DNA of 64,000 bases from DAOUAT01 sp964551735 (GCA_964551735.1 CAZKEF010000002.1:1-64000); one strand, 5' to 3'; shown: positions 41,242 to 50,567, counted from the first letter of the stretch. A program made the numbers and translations. Notes: generated from the sequence alone by a model not told the origin.

Positions 41242-42068
41242 TGATCCAGCAACTGGCTGACTGGCTGCAAAGGGTGTGGACCGAGAACGTCGGGGTATTG
41301 CCTCAGCTTACCTGGGCGGGTGTGGTCGACATCTTGCTGGTTGCCTTGGTTTTTTTCGCGCTGTTCAGGTTGTTCCAGGGCACCCAGGCCGTTGCGTTAT
41401 TGCGCGGCGTCCTGGTGCTGACCATCATTTTTGTGATAGCAGCCAGCCGTTTCACGGCGTTCGGCTGGCTGCTGCGCAACTCGCTCCCTGTTATCTTGGT
41501 GGCTATCCCGGTGGTCTTTCAACCGGAGTTGCGTCGGGCCCTTGAACGTCTTGGCCGTTCGGCCCCGATGTTGATGACGCGCGGCAGCCGGGAGACCGCC
41601 GCCCAACAGCTCATCCATGAGATCGTGTTGGCCGTCGAGACGTTGTCGCGGGAGCGCACCGGGGCCCTGATCGTGTTGGAAGGTGATACGGGGCTGGAAG
41701 AGCATATCGAATCGGGGCAGCGCATCGATGCTGCGGTGTCGGCGCGGCTGCTGATGACGGTTTTCTTCCCGGGCACGTCGCTGCACGATGGCGCCGTGAT
41801 TATTCGTGGCGATCGGATCGTTGCTGCCGCCTGTGTGTTGCCGTTGACGCAGCGCGATCTGGCGGATAGCTCCCTGGGCACGCGGCATCGCGCGGCAGTG
41901 GGGATCACCGAACAGAACGATGCGATCGCCATCATTGTCTCCGAGGAGACGGGGATTGTCTCAGTGGCGCGCGGTGGTCGCATCGCGCGCCGGCTGGATG
42001 GACAGCGGTTGCGCGCCATCCTGCAAGCTTTTAGCCGTCCCCGGCGCTTGTTTGGAAATGGGTCATAG
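41241..42068 (+). CDS. cdaA: diadenylate cyclase CdaA
   Basis: 275 residues from GTG. Three N-terminal membrane segments (VDILLVALVFFALFRLF, LLRGVLVLTIIFVIAAS and GWLLRNSLPVILVAIPVVF) precede the DAC domain, with GTSLHDGAVII (DGA) and GTRHRAAVGITE (RHR) motifs, both needed to make c-di-AMP from two ATP. The next gene encodes its regulator CdaR, the usual arrangement. c-di-AMP controls potassium and osmolyte transport and cell wall state in many Gram-positive bacteria. Confidence 0.96.
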   Translation: MIQQLADWLQRVWTENVGVLPQLTWAGVVDILLVALVFFALFRLFQGTQAVALLRGVLVLTIIFVIAASRFTAFGWLLRNSLPVILVAIPVVFQPELRRALERLGRSAPMLMTRGSRETAAQQLIHEIVLAVETLSRERTGALIVLEGDTGLEEHIESGQRIDAAVSARLLMTVFFPGTSLHDGAVIIRGDRIVAAACVLPLTQRDLADSSLGTRHRAAVGITEQNDAIAIIVSEETGIVSVARGGRIARRLDGQRLRAILQAFSRPRRLFGNGS

Positions 42069-42074
42069 ACGATT

Positions 42075-43358
42075 ATGAAGGGGTGGCTTTCAAGACTGGG
42101 GTCAGCCGCGCTGGCCTTGATCCTGGCGGTGCTAGTATGGGTCATCGCCGTCCAGGAGGAGTATCCGCGCGCGCGCTTCACGCAGCCGATCTCCGTGAGC
42201 CGCTCCGGCGTGGCCGAAAATCTCAACGTATTCGGCGATACGCTCAGCGAGGTTCAGATCGAGATCCGTGCGCCCAAGGCTCGCTGGGCGAACCTGCAAG
42301 CCCGCGACTTCACGGCATGGATCGACCTCTCGGCGCTTGGGGCCGGCGAGTACGATGTGCCGGTGCAGGTCAAGCCGCCTGATCCCCAGGTGCAGATCAT
42401 GGGCGTCGATCCGCCGATGATCCGTGTGCGACTGGAGGAGCGCAAGCAGAAAGTGCTGACGGTGCGGGTCAACATCATGGACGCGCCGGCCTTCGGGTAC
42501 AACTGGCAGGCCCCTGTGATCACACCGACCCAGGTCATCGTGTCCGGGTCTGCGCCGCTGGTGGATCAAGTGGAAACGGTCATAGCGGACTTTTATCTTG
42601 GCAGTGCGCGCAGCACTGTGGAACGGCTGGCGCGGGTGTCGCCGCGCAACAGCGCCGGCGAGGTCCAGGGCTTCGTGACCGTGACCCCGCGCGAGGTGGT
42701 GGTCACTGTCCCGGTGGTTCAGCTCCCGGGCTATCGGGAGATTGCCATCTTGGTTGAGCCGGAAGGCACGCCGGCTGAGGGCTACACCGTGAGTGCAGTG
42801 TCGGCCGACCCGAAGCTCGTCACTGTCCAGGGCGACCCGATCGCCATCACTGCGCTCAGCGGGTATATCACGGTGCCGGTGCGGATCGACGGTGCGGATA
42901 AGGATGTCATCGAGCGCGTGCCGTTGCGCCTGCCCGAGAGCGTCTCGGCGCTTGGCGCACAAAGCGTGATGGCGCAGGTAAGCGTTGTCCCGATCACGTC
43001 GGTGCAGCAAGTGCGCCGCAAACCGGTGATCCAGGGGCTCGGCCCGGGATTGACTGCGACGATTACCTTGGAGTCCGCGAGCGTGTTTTTGTCTGGGCCT
43101 GCGCCCAGGTTGCTGGATTTGCAGCCCGAGGACGTGCTCGTGATCGTGGATGTGACGGGGCTTGGCGTCGGCTCCCATGTCATTGAGCCCCAAGTATTGG
43201 CGCCGAACGAGCTCACGACGGAGAGCGTCTCACCCCAGACGGTTGAGGTCACCATCTCGCTCGTGCCAACCCCCACGCCCTATCCGGAAGATGCATTGTC
43301 AGGGCCTGGAGAGGGCACGCAGACGCCTTCTCCGACGCCTACGCCGCGCGGCGGGTAG
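42075..43358 (+). CDS. cdaR: YbbR-domain protein CdaR
   Basis: 427 residues. One N-terminal membrane helix (SRLGSAALALILAVLVWVIAVQEE) is followed by several YbbR repeats (SEVQIEIRAPKARWANLQARDFTAWIDLSALGAGEY and similar, about four) and a Pro/Thr-rich tail TPTPYPEDALSGPGEG. It sits 6 nt after cdaA and modulates its activity. Absent downstream is glmM, the third member of the cdaA-cdaR-glmM operon in Firmicutes; der follows instead. Confidence 0.92.
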   Translation: MKGWLSRLGSAALALILAVLVWVIAVQEEYPRARFTQPISVSRSGVAENLNVFGDTLSEVQIEIRAPKARWANLQARDFTAWIDLSALGAGEYDVPVQVKPPDPQVQIMGVDPPMIRVRLEERKQKVLTVRVNIMDAPAFGYNWQAPVITPTQVIVSGSAPLVDQVETVIADFYLGSARSTVERLARVSPRNSAGEVQGFVTVTPREVVVTVPVVQLPGYREIAILVEPEGTPAEGYTVSAVSADPKLVTVQGDPIAITALSGYITVPVRIDGADKDVIERVPLRLPESVSALGAQSVMAQVSVVPITSVQQVRRKPVIQGLGPGLTATITLESASVFLSGPAPRLLDLQPEDVLVIVDVTGLGVGSHVIEPQVLAPNELTTESVSPQTVEVTISLVPTPTPYPEDALSGPGEGTQTPSPTPTPRGG

Positions 43359-43394
43359 CGCGGGGCGCCAAAAGCGGAAAGTTTGGGATACCAT

Positions 43395-44780
43395 ATGAGG
43401 ATGCCTGTTGTCGCCCTGGTGGGGCGACCCAATGTTGGGAAATCAACCTTATTCAACCGGTTGATCGGCGAACGGCGCGCGATCATCGAGGACGCGCCGG
43501 GGACGACACGGGATCGATTATACGGCACGGCGGAGTGGACCAACCGACCGTTTATCCTGGTTGACACCGGTGGCCTGGATATCGCCGCAACGGAAAAGGC
43601 CCCACAGAAGGGCGCCCGCCCGGAAACGCTGGGGGCCTCGTCGCGCGATTTCGCGCGGGAGATCCGCGAGCAGGCCGAACAGGCCATTGCCGAAGCTGAC
43701 GTGGTCGTGTTTCTTACCGACGCGCGCGATGGCATTACGGCGGCCGATCGCGATGTGGCGGATATCCTGCGGCGCTCGGGGCGTCCGGTCGTGTTAACGG
43801 TCAACAAGGCGGATAATGAGGCGCGGCGCCAGGCGGCCTTTGAGTTTTTCGAGCTCAGCCTGGGCGAGCCATATCCTATCTCTGCGCTGCATGGCACTGG
43901 TACAGGCGACCTCCTCGACGCGATCGTCGCGCGGATCCCATCCGTGCCTGAAGAGGAGGCGGCGGATGACGCCATCCGCATCGCCATTGTTGGCCGACCC
44001 AACGTGGGGAAGTCCTCGCTGCTTAATGCCCTGCTCCAGCAGGAACGAGCCATTGTCAGCCCGATCCCCGGCACCACACGGGACGCCATAGACACCGAAT
44101 TGAACTGGCATGGCCAGCGCGTTATCCTGATCGATACGGCGGGCATCCGGCGACGGGGCAAGGTTGAGGTCGGGGTCGAAAAGTACAGTGTGCTGCGCGC
44201 ACTGAACGCGGTGCAGCGCGCCGATGTCGCGCTGCTGGTCATCGATGCGTCCGCGGGCATCACGGCGCAGGACGCGCACGTGGCTGGCTTCGTATTGGAG
44301 GCCTACAAGAGCGTGGCCGTCATCGTCAACAAGTGGGACGCGGTCGAGGGTAAGGACACCTATAGCACCGTCCAGTTCACCGCCGAGGTGCGCGATAAGC
44401 TGCGGTTTATGGACTACGTGCCGGTGCTCTTCGTCTCCGCCCTGACGCGGCAGCGGGTCAGCAAGGTGCTGCCCCTGGCTGCCCAAATAGCCGCCGTGCG
44501 CCGGCAACGCATCACCACGTCCGAACTCAACCGCCTGCTGCGCGAGGCTATCGTCGCTCACCCCGCGCCGAACCGGCAGGGGAAGCAGTTCAAGTTCTTG
44601 TATGCCACCCAGGCCGAAGTTGCCCCGCCAACGTTCATCATTTTTGTGAACGACAAAACGCTGGTGCATTTCTCCTACGAGCGGTACCTGGAGAACCAGA
44701 TCCGGGCGCGCCATGCGTTCGAGGGCACGCCGATACGCATCTTTTTCAGGAACCGGGACGATTCAGCAACAGATGCATGA
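43395..44780 (+). CDS. der: ribosome-associated GTPase Der (EngA)
   Basis: 461 residues with two tandem G domains, each with GRPNVGKS (residues 9-16 and about 203-210), DTGGLD / DTAGIRRRGKVE, and NKAD / NKWD, followed by the C-terminal KH-like domain. Required for 50S subunit assembly in most bacteria. The N-terminal linker between the first G3 and G4 has the extra KAPQKGARPETLGASS, longer than usual. Start ATG 43395 is chosen; an ATG two codons downstream is an alternative. Confidence 0.95.
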   Translation: MRMPVVALVGRPNVGKSTLFNRLIGERRAIIEDAPGTTRDRLYGTAEWTNRPFILVDTGGLDIAATEKAPQKGARPETLGASSRDFAREIREQAEQAIAEADVVVFLTDARDGITAADRDVADILRRSGRPVVLTVNKADNEARRQAAFEFFELSLGEPYPISALHGTGTGDLLDAIVARIPSVPEEEAADDAIRIAIVGRPNVGKSSLLNALLQQERAIVSPIPGTTRDAIDTELNWHGQRVILIDTAGIRRRGKVEVGVEKYSVLRALNAVQRADVALLVIDASAGITAQDAHVAGFVLEAYKSVAVIVNKWDAVEGKDTYSTVQFTAEVRDKLRFMDYVPVLFVSALTRQRVSKVLPLAAQIAAVRRQRITTSELNRLLREAIVAHPAPNRQGKQFKFLYATQAEVAPPTFIIFVNDKTLVHFSYERYLENQIRARHAFEGTPIRIFFRNRDDSATDA

Positions 44781-44842
44781 TTCGTGTAGCCATAGCATTG
44801 CATAAAGCTGCCATTTAGTTCTTGATAAGAGGTCAATAGGCT

Positions 44843-45787
44843 ATGCGAAAAACCGACGCCTTGCTTACCTGGATCCGCCTGCGTTGGCTCGAAATCGTGC
44901 TAATTGTTGGCCTGCTGGGCGTATTTGCCTGGTTGGGCGGATTGTCCGCGCCGATGGTGCGCGAACTCCTGCCCACGCCGTCGCCCAGGGCAGGGGAGTT
45001 CAACGGGGAAGCCGCATATCAACATGTATTGGCGCAGGTAGCCTTTGGTCCCCGTCCAACGGGTTCCGAGGCCGGCCGCCAGACCGGTGATTACATCAGC
45101 ACTTATCTCAGCCAACAAGGCTGGCAAGTGGAACTGCAGGGTTTTACCTACCGCGACACACCTGCGCGCAACATCATCGGCAAAGCAGGGAAGGGGCCCG
45201 TCGTCATCGTTGGCGCGCATTATGATACCCGGCGCCAGGCCGATCGCGACCCCGATCCGCTCAAGCGCACGGAGCCGGTGCTCGGCGCCAACGACGGCGC
45301 CAGCGGCGTTGCTGTCCTGTTGGAGCTGGCGAGGGCGCTGGACAAGGCTAAGCTAAAGAACGAGGTCTGGCTGACCTTCTTCGACGCTGAAGATAACGGC
45401 GGGCTTGATGACTGGGAGTTTATTGCTGGGTCAACGTATATGGCCCGCACCTTGCGGGTGCGACCGGAAATGGTGGTGATCGTGGACATGATCGGCGACA
45501 GCGATCAACAGATCTACCGTGAGAAGAACTCGACACCTGAGCTGGTGGATCAGATCTGGGAAATCGCCGCGCAACTAGGCTACCAGGACTACTTCATTCC
45601 CGCCGAGAAGTGGGCCATAGTTGATGACCACACGCCGTTTTTGGCTCGCGGCATTCCGGCGGTTGATATCATTGATTTCGATTATACCTACTGGCACACC
45701 ACCCAAGACACTGCTGACAAGGTATCGCCTGAGGCGCTGCTGCGCGTGGGACGGGTGGTGCAGGCGTTCCTGCAGAGCCAGCAGTAA
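44843..45787 (+). CDS. M28-family metallopeptidase / glutaminyl cyclase-like
   Basis: 314 residues. An N-terminal membrane anchor (LEIVLIVGLLGVFAWLGGL) is followed by the M28 zinc-enzyme domain: VVIVGAHYDTR, GANDGASGVAVLLELARAL, FDAEDNGGLDDW, VVIVDMIGD and FDYTYWHTTQDTADKV carry the predicted zinc-binding His/Asp/Glu set. The closest pattern is the glutaminyl-peptide cyclotransferase-like group, so it may be a secreted aminopeptidase or cyclotransferase. RBS AAGAGGTC upstream. Confidence 0.88.
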   Translation: MRKTDALLTWIRLRWLEIVLIVGLLGVFAWLGGLSAPMVRELLPTPSPRAGEFNGEAAYQHVLAQVAFGPRPTGSEAGRQTGDYISTYLSQQGWQVELQGFTYRDTPARNIIGKAGKGPVVIVGAHYDTRRQADRDPDPLKRTEPVLGANDGASGVAVLLELARALDKAKLKNEVWLTFFDAEDNGGLDDWEFIAGSTYMARTLRVRPEMVVIVDMIGDSDQQIYREKNSTPELVDQIWEIAAQLGYQDYFIPAEKWAIVDDHTPFLARGIPAVDIIDFDYTYWHTTQDTADKVSPEALLRVGRVVQAFLQSQQ

Positions 45788-45809
45788 GGCATCGCAAAGG
45801 AGCAGTTCC

Positions 45810-47141
45810 ATCGCACCGCAACCACAAGAGGTTCAATCCCCTCAGGAAAGCGCCATCCTGGTCGGGGTGGAGATTAAGGGGCGCCCCTCGGCATGGTCGC
45901 TGGCTGACTCACTCAGTGAGTTGGAGCGGTTGGCCGAAACCGCAGGCCTGGAAGTGGTGGCCTGGCTGGAACAGCGCCTTGACAGGCCGAACCCTGCGAC
46001 ACTGATCGGCTCGGGCAAAGTCGAGGAATTGGTAGCTTTGCGCGCTGACACGGCTGCGCAGGCTGTGATCTTCGACGACGAGCTGTCGCCGGCGCAGCAA
46101 CGTGAGTTGGAGCGCGCTATCGGCAACCCCGACATCAAGGTGCTCGATCGCACAGCTCTCATCCTTGACATCTTCGCCCAGCACGCCAACACGCGCGAGG
46201 GCGCGTTACAGGTGGAGCTTGCCCAATACGAATATCGCCTCCCACGCCTGACGCGCGCCTGGACCCACCTGGCACGGCAAACCGGCGGCGCGTCCGCGCG
46301 CGGCGGATCGGGCGGCGTGGGCCTTCGCGGGCCGGGCGAGACGCAGTTGGAGGTGGACCGACGCGAGATCGGGCGGCGTATCGCACACCTCAAACAGGAA
46401 TTGGAAGAGGTCCGCAAGCATCGGGCACAGTATCGCAGGCGCCGCACCGAGGAGGCGATCCCCGTCGTCGCTCTGGTCGGCTATACCAACGCAGGCAAAT
46501 CAACCCTCCTGAACGCGCTGAGCGGCGCGGCCGTGTACGCGGCCGATCAGCTTTTTGCCACCCTTGACCCAACCACACGGCGTGTCAAGCTGCCCGGGGG
46601 CAGGGAGGTGTTGATCACCGACACGGTCGGCTTCATTCAGAAACTGCCAACGGCTCTGGTAGCGGCGTTTCGCGCGACCTTGGAAGAGATCGCCGACGCC
46701 GATCTAATCCTGCATGTAGTAGACATAACGCATTATAACGTGCAGCAACAAGTCGCCACCGTGCTAGAGGTGCTGGCTGAGATCGGTGCTGCCGATCAGC
46801 CACTGCTCACAGCGCTTAACAAAGTCGACCTGCTGCCCGGTGGCGCCGTTCGCGACAGCAGCTTTCCCGACGCGGTTGCGGTCTCTGCGCTTACGGGGCA
46901 GGGGCTGCCCGATCTGCTGGCGCAGCTAGAGCAGGCGTTGGACGAAGCGCTGATGCCGCTAGCGGTTCTGCTGCCATATCAGCGGGGGGATCTGCTCGCG
47001 TTGCTCCATCAGCGGGGCGTCATTCTCCGCGAAACGCACGATGAAACGGGCACACGGGTTATCGGCAAAGTACCCGCCAGCGTGCTGCCGCGCTTTGGGC
47101 CTTTCCTGGTCGGGTCAGTGACGCGCAATGAAGACCGGTGA
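45810..47141 (+). CDS. hflX: ribosome-splitting GTPase HflX (ATC start?)
   Basis: About 443 residues. HflX N-terminal domain (ILVGVEIKGRPSAWSLADSLSELERLAETAGLEVV, RPNPATLIGSGKVEEL), glycine-rich linker GGVGLRGPGETQLEVDRR, and the G domain GYTNAGKSTLLNAL, DTVGFIQKLP, TALNKVDLL. The protein binds the ribosome and splits stalled or hibernating complexes. No ATG, GTG or TTG occurs between the previous stop and the conserved N-terminus; the best-placed initiator is ATC at 45810, 7 nt after AAAGGAG. Downstream in-frame GTGs would delete conserved residues. Confidence 0.92.
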   Translation: MAPQPQEVQSPQESAILVGVEIKGRPSAWSLADSLSELERLAETAGLEVVAWLEQRLDRPNPATLIGSGKVEELVALRADTAAQAVIFDDELSPAQQRELERAIGNPDIKVLDRTALILDIFAQHANTREGALQVELAQYEYRLPRLTRAWTHLARQTGGASARGGSGGVGLRGPGETQLEVDRREIGRRIAHLKQELEEVRKHRAQYRRRRTEEAIPVVALVGYTNAGKSTLLNALSGAAVYAADQLFATLDPTTRRVKLPGGREVLITDTVGFIQKLPTALVAAFRATLEEIADADLILHVVDITHYNVQQQVATVLEVLAEIGAADQPLLTALNKVDLLPGGAVRDSSFPDAVAVSALTGQGLPDLLAQLEQALDEALMPLAVLLPYQRGDLLALLHQRGVILRETHDETGTRVIGKVPASVLPRFGPFLVGSVTRNEDR

Positions 47142-47484
47142 TACAAGGCATAGGCCCCGATATTATGTCACTTCACAGGTTTTGAATCATGTTCACACTA
47201 TATATGTTATGTCGAATAGTGCATATTTAGACGCTATCATTCGACATAACGTTGGCTTATGAGCCGCGGGGGAGTGCTGCGCTATCGCTCTCCCCTGACA
47301 TAGATCGCGTCACTTGGCCGCAATCCGGCTGGCTGGGACACGTGGCGCGGTTGGTGCGTTGTATTACGGTAACGGGCGATACTTAAGCGCGACAATACAC
47401 TGGGCTTTGGGGTTAACAACGCGCACCTTGCACTCCCCTACCGGCCTCGATTTCACTGCCCCCTGAAGGGCAAGAGGAGCATAG
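47142..47484. other. 343-bp intergenic region with AT-rich inverted repeat
   Basis: No ORF. It holds a perfect 12-bp inverted repeat GTTATGTCGAAT (47206-47217) / ATTCGACATAAC (47239-47250) in locally AT-rich sequence, followed by GGGGAG / CTCCCC (47270-47297) which could act as a terminator-like hairpin. A promoter for the S41 gene presumably lies here but is not clear. Confidence 0.75.
47206..47250. repeat. 12-bp perfect inverted repeat in intergenic DNA
   Basis: GTTATGTCGAAT and ATTCGACATAAC with a 21-bp spacer. The arms are far more AT-rich than the surrounding genes. Possible operator or recombinase site. Confidence 0.85.
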
Positions 47485-48663
47485 ATGCGCTGGTGGCGCG
47501 GGTTTGTGATCGGATTGGCGCTCGGGCTATTGACCGGCGCCGTGTTTCTGGGCGGTTATGTCCTCGGCGCGCGGCAACACGCCGAGGCAGCTGACGATGG
47601 CGCATTCGCCACCTTGTGGACGGTGCGCGATCTGCTCAGCAGCCGTTTTGTGGGAGAAGCGCCAGCCGTCCAAGCGCAGGTGTATAACGCCGCGCGCGGC
47701 CTTGCGGAAAGCTACGCCGACCCGTACACCCGTTTCATCGAGCCGGCCCCCCGGGAGATGGAGCGGGATGAGCTGCGCGGCCACTTTGGCGGCATCGGCG
47801 CATACATGAGCCGCAACCAGGCCGGCGACCTAGTGGTGACCGTGATGCGCGACCAGCCAGCGGCTCGCGCTGGCATCCAAGACGGCGACATTCTCGTAGC
47901 GGTGGATGATCGTGAGGTCACACCGGACATGGCCGTTGAGGAAGTCGTCATCCTTGTCCGTGGCGAGGTGGGAACCGAGGTCACATTGAAGCTGGTGCGA
48001 CCTGGGCAGATCGAACCTTACACAGTGGTCATCATCCGTGAGCGCATCGAGACGCCCAGCGTCGAATGGCGCGTGCTTGATCAGGCGAAGCAGATCGGAT
48101 ACGTGCGCCTTATGCTGTTCAGCGAGCGGACAGCCAATGAATTGCGGGGCGGCCTCGACGAGCTGGCCGCGACAGGCGTCAACAAGCTGATTCTCGACTT
48201 GCGCGGCAACGGTGGCGGCCTGGTAGATGCGGCTGTGGAAGTCACCAGCCTCTTCCTGCGCGAAGGCCAGGTGCTGCGCGAGATCAAGCGCGGCGGCCAG
48301 GAGCGTTTCTATCCTGTGAAGAGCACCAGCAGCCCGGCCCACGACTGGCAACTGGCGCTTTTGGTGGACGCCGGCACGGCCAGCGCTTCAGAGATCGTCG
48401 CGGGTGCGCTGAGGGACCAGGAGCGGGCCATCCTGATCGGCGAGAAAACGTACGGCAAAGGCTCGGTGCAGGAGGTGCACGAGCTCCCCGACGGCTCCTC
48501 CGTGCATGTCACCGTGGCGCGCTGGCTCACGCCCAACCGGCACCAGATTGATGGCAGCGGGCTGCTGCCTACGATTGAGATCGGACTGACCCAAGAGGAT
48601 CGCGATCATGGCCGTGATCCACAACTCAGCCGTGCCCAAACCTGGCTGGCTGATAAACGCTGA
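47485..48663 (+). CDS. S41 carboxy-terminal processing protease (first)
   Basis: 392 residues. A signal anchor (GFVIGLALGLLTGAVFLGGYVLG) leads to the pre-PDZ helical part (DPYTRFIEP), a PDZ domain (GDLVVTVMRDQPAARAGIQDGDILVAVDD), and the protease core with DAGTASASEIVAGAL (nucleophile Ser near residue 300) and TYGKGSVQE (general-base Lys near 324). Ctp proteases trim or degrade periplasmic/exported proteins. Tandem with a second S41 protease 27 nt downstream. Confidence 0.92.
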   Translation: MRWWRGFVIGLALGLLTGAVFLGGYVLGARQHAEAADDGAFATLWTVRDLLSSRFVGEAPAVQAQVYNAARGLAESYADPYTRFIEPAPREMERDELRGHFGGIGAYMSRNQAGDLVVTVMRDQPAARAGIQDGDILVAVDDREVTPDMAVEEVVILVRGEVGTEVTLKLVRPGQIEPYTVVIIRERIETPSVEWRVLDQAKQIGYVRLMLFSERTANELRGGLDELAATGVNKLILDLRGNGGGLVDAAVEVTSLFLREGQVLREIKRGGQERFYPVKSTSSPAHDWQLALLVDAGTASASEIVAGALRDQERAILIGEKTYGKGSVQEVHELPDGSSVHVTVARWLTPNRHQIDGSGLLPTIEIGLTQEDRDHGRDPQLSRAQTWLADKR

Positions 48664-48690
48664 AAGCGTACGATTTTATGTAAATAGGTG

Positions 48691-50034
48691 ATGCAAAAAA
48701 TGAAGCAGAATACACTTACCCTGTTGGTTAAGCTCTTTATCGTGGCGGTGGCCGCGTCGATCCTGGGCCTTTCAGCTTTCGGCATTGGCGTCAGCGTGGG
48801 CGCGGCGCAAGCACGCGCCGCCAGCCAGCCCGTGACCGGCGAAGCGGTCGCGCCCTCGGCTGCGACGCCGGGCGAGATGAACGGAGAGGGGGCCCCTGCC
48901 CTGCCCGCAACCCAGGCCCCGACGGCAACGCCCAAAGCCCCGGCGCGGTCAGCAGGCACGCCCGGTGAAGGACCGTTGGATGTCGCGCTGTTCAATGAAG
49001 CATGGGATTTGTTGGAAGAACAGTTCTACGGTGAGTTGCCCCAGGGTGAGGAAATAACCTATGCGGCATTGCGGGGCGTCATAGCTGCGTTGGGCGATCC
49101 GCATACAGGGTTCCTGAACCCCGAACAGGCTGAGCGCTCTCGCTCGGACATGGAGGGGCAGTTCGAAGGCATCGGCGCCCGAGTGAGTGAAGCCGAAGGC
49201 GGCGGGGTCGAGATCAAATACTTGTTCGCGGATCAGCCGGCTCAAAAAGCGGGCGTGCGCGTCGGTGACGTTATTGTGGCTGTAGATGGCAAAGATGTCA
49301 CCAAGATGTTGCTGGACGACGCGATCGGATTGATCCGTGGTCCTCGCAACACTAAGGTCGTGCTCACGATTCGCCGCGGTGATGAGCCGCTGCAGGATAT
49401 CAGCATTGTGCGGGCGCGCATCGAGATACCCGCTGTGGAGAGCAAAGCCCTGGCTGACGGCAAGATCGCCTACATTGCATTGAGCGAGTTCAGCAGCATC
49501 GCACCTCAGCGGCTGGCTCAGGCGCTGGATGCAGCGCTATCCACCAAGCCATCCGGTTTGGTCCTTGATCTGCGCGGCAACCCAGGCGGCCTGTTGGACG
49601 CCGCCGTGCGCATCGGCAGCTACTTTGTTCCGGAGGGCAATATCCTGATCGAACGGTTTAAGGATGCGCCAGAAAAAACCTACAGCCGCGTTGGCCGCTA
49701 TCGGCTGGGCGATACACCGCTGGTCGTGCTGGTTGATGGCGGCAGCGCCAGCGCTTCAGAGATCGTGGCCGGCGCCATCCAGGATGCCGGCACCGGCATG
49801 TTGATCGGTGAGATGACTTACGGTAAGGGTTCAGTGCAACTGCCCAACGCGCTCAGCGACGGCTCACAGCTGCGTGTGACCATCGCCCGCTGGTTTACGC
49901 CTAAAGATCGCGAGATCCACGAGATCGGGCTGACGCCGGACATCGAAGTCCCTTCGCCGACCCCTGAGGATATCGAGGCCGGCCGCGATCCGCAGCTCGA
50001 CCGGGCCGTAGAGTATCTCTTGACGGGCAAATAG
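48691..50034 (+). CDS. S41 carboxy-terminal processing protease (second)
   Basis: About 447 residues. Signal anchor followed by a Pro/Thr/Ala-rich linker (about residues 45-90), then the same order: DPHTGFLNP, PDZ (EGGGVEIKYLFADQPAQKAGVRVGDVIVAVDGKDV), DGGSASASEIVAGAI (Ser near 352) and TYGKGSVQLP (Lys near 378). The start could be GTG 48688, ATG 48691 or ATG 48700. The longer linker than in its neighbour suggests a distinct reach from the membrane. Confidence 0.92.
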   Translation: MQKMKQNTLTLLVKLFIVAVAASILGLSAFGIGVSVGAAQARAASQPVTGEAVAPSAATPGEMNGEGAPALPATQAPTATPKAPARSAGTPGEGPLDVALFNEAWDLLEEQFYGELPQGEEITYAALRGVIAALGDPHTGFLNPEQAERSRSDMEGQFEGIGARVSEAEGGGVEIKYLFADQPAQKAGVRVGDVIVAVDGKDVTKMLLDDAIGLIRGPRNTKVVLTIRRGDEPLQDISIVRARIEIPAVESKALADGKIAYIALSEFSSIAPQRLAQALDAALSTKPSGLVLDLRGNPGGLLDAAVRIGSYFVPEGNILIERFKDAPEKTYSRVGRYRLGDTPLVVLVDGGSASASEIVAGAIQDAGTGMLIGEMTYGKGSVQLPNALSDGSQLRVTIARWFTPKDREIHEIGLTPDIEVPSPTPEDIEAGRDPQLDRAVEYLLTGK

Positions 50035-50054
50035 GCGAGGGTTGGGGAGGTAGT

Positions 50055-50528
50055 GTGACCAGGCAAAGCGCGGGGGAGACTAAGCAGATCGCCACAAATC
50101 GCAAGGCGCTGCACGATTACTTTATCGAAGATCAGTATGAATCCGGCATCGCCTTGACTGGCACCGAAATCAAGTCGGTGCGCGCGGCCCGAGTGAACCT
50201 GCGCGATGGCTTTGTGCAGATCAAGAACGGCGAGGCCTGGCTGCTGAACGTTCACATCTCCCCCTACGACTTCGGGAACCGGGAGAACCATGAGCCGCGG
50301 CGCGAACGAAAACTGCTGTTGCATCGCCAGGAGATCCGCAAGCTGCAGAGCAAGGTGGCTGAACGCGGCTGGACCATCGTCCCATTAGCCATGTACCTCA
50401 AGAACGGCCGCGCGAAACTGACCATCGCCCTTGTGCGCGGCAAACGCCTGTATGACAAGCGCGACGCCGTGGCTGAGCGCGATGCCGATCGTGAATTACG
50501 TCGCACTCTCAAGGAATGGGACGAATAG
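50055..50528 (+). CDS. smpB: SsrA-binding protein SmpB
   Basis: 157 residues from GTG. ATNRKALHDYFIEDQYESGIALTGTEIKSVRAARVNLRDGF, AWLLNVHISPY and the C-terminal KRLYDKRDAVAERDADREL are canonical SmpB, which carries tmRNA to stalled ribosomes. ssrA follows directly downstream, so the pair is a trans-translation unit. Confidence 0.97.
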   Translation: MTRQSAGETKQIATNRKALHDYFIEDQYESGIALTGTEIKSVRAARVNLRDGFVQIKNGEAWLLNVHISPYDFGNRENHEPRRERKLLLHRQEIRKLQSKVAERGWTIVPLAMYLKNGRAKLTIALVRGKRLYDKRDAVAERDADRELRRTLKEWDE

Positions 50529-50538
50529 CTCGGTCACC

Positions 50539-50567
50539 TTGCGTTTTGCAGCAACATGTGCTATAGT
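50539..50567 (+). promoter_or_regulatory. promoter of ssrA
   Basis: TTGCGT (50539-50544), 17-bp spacer, TATAGT (50562-50567), 12 bp before the mature tmRNA 5' end. The -35 element is weaker than those of serS and tRNA promoters. Confidence 0.75.

Noticed and set aside
47206..47250. Chromosomal dif site
   Set aside because: dif arms are separated by 6-8 bp, here by 21 bp, and no XerC/XerD-type asymmetric halves are clear; kept only as an inverted repeat.
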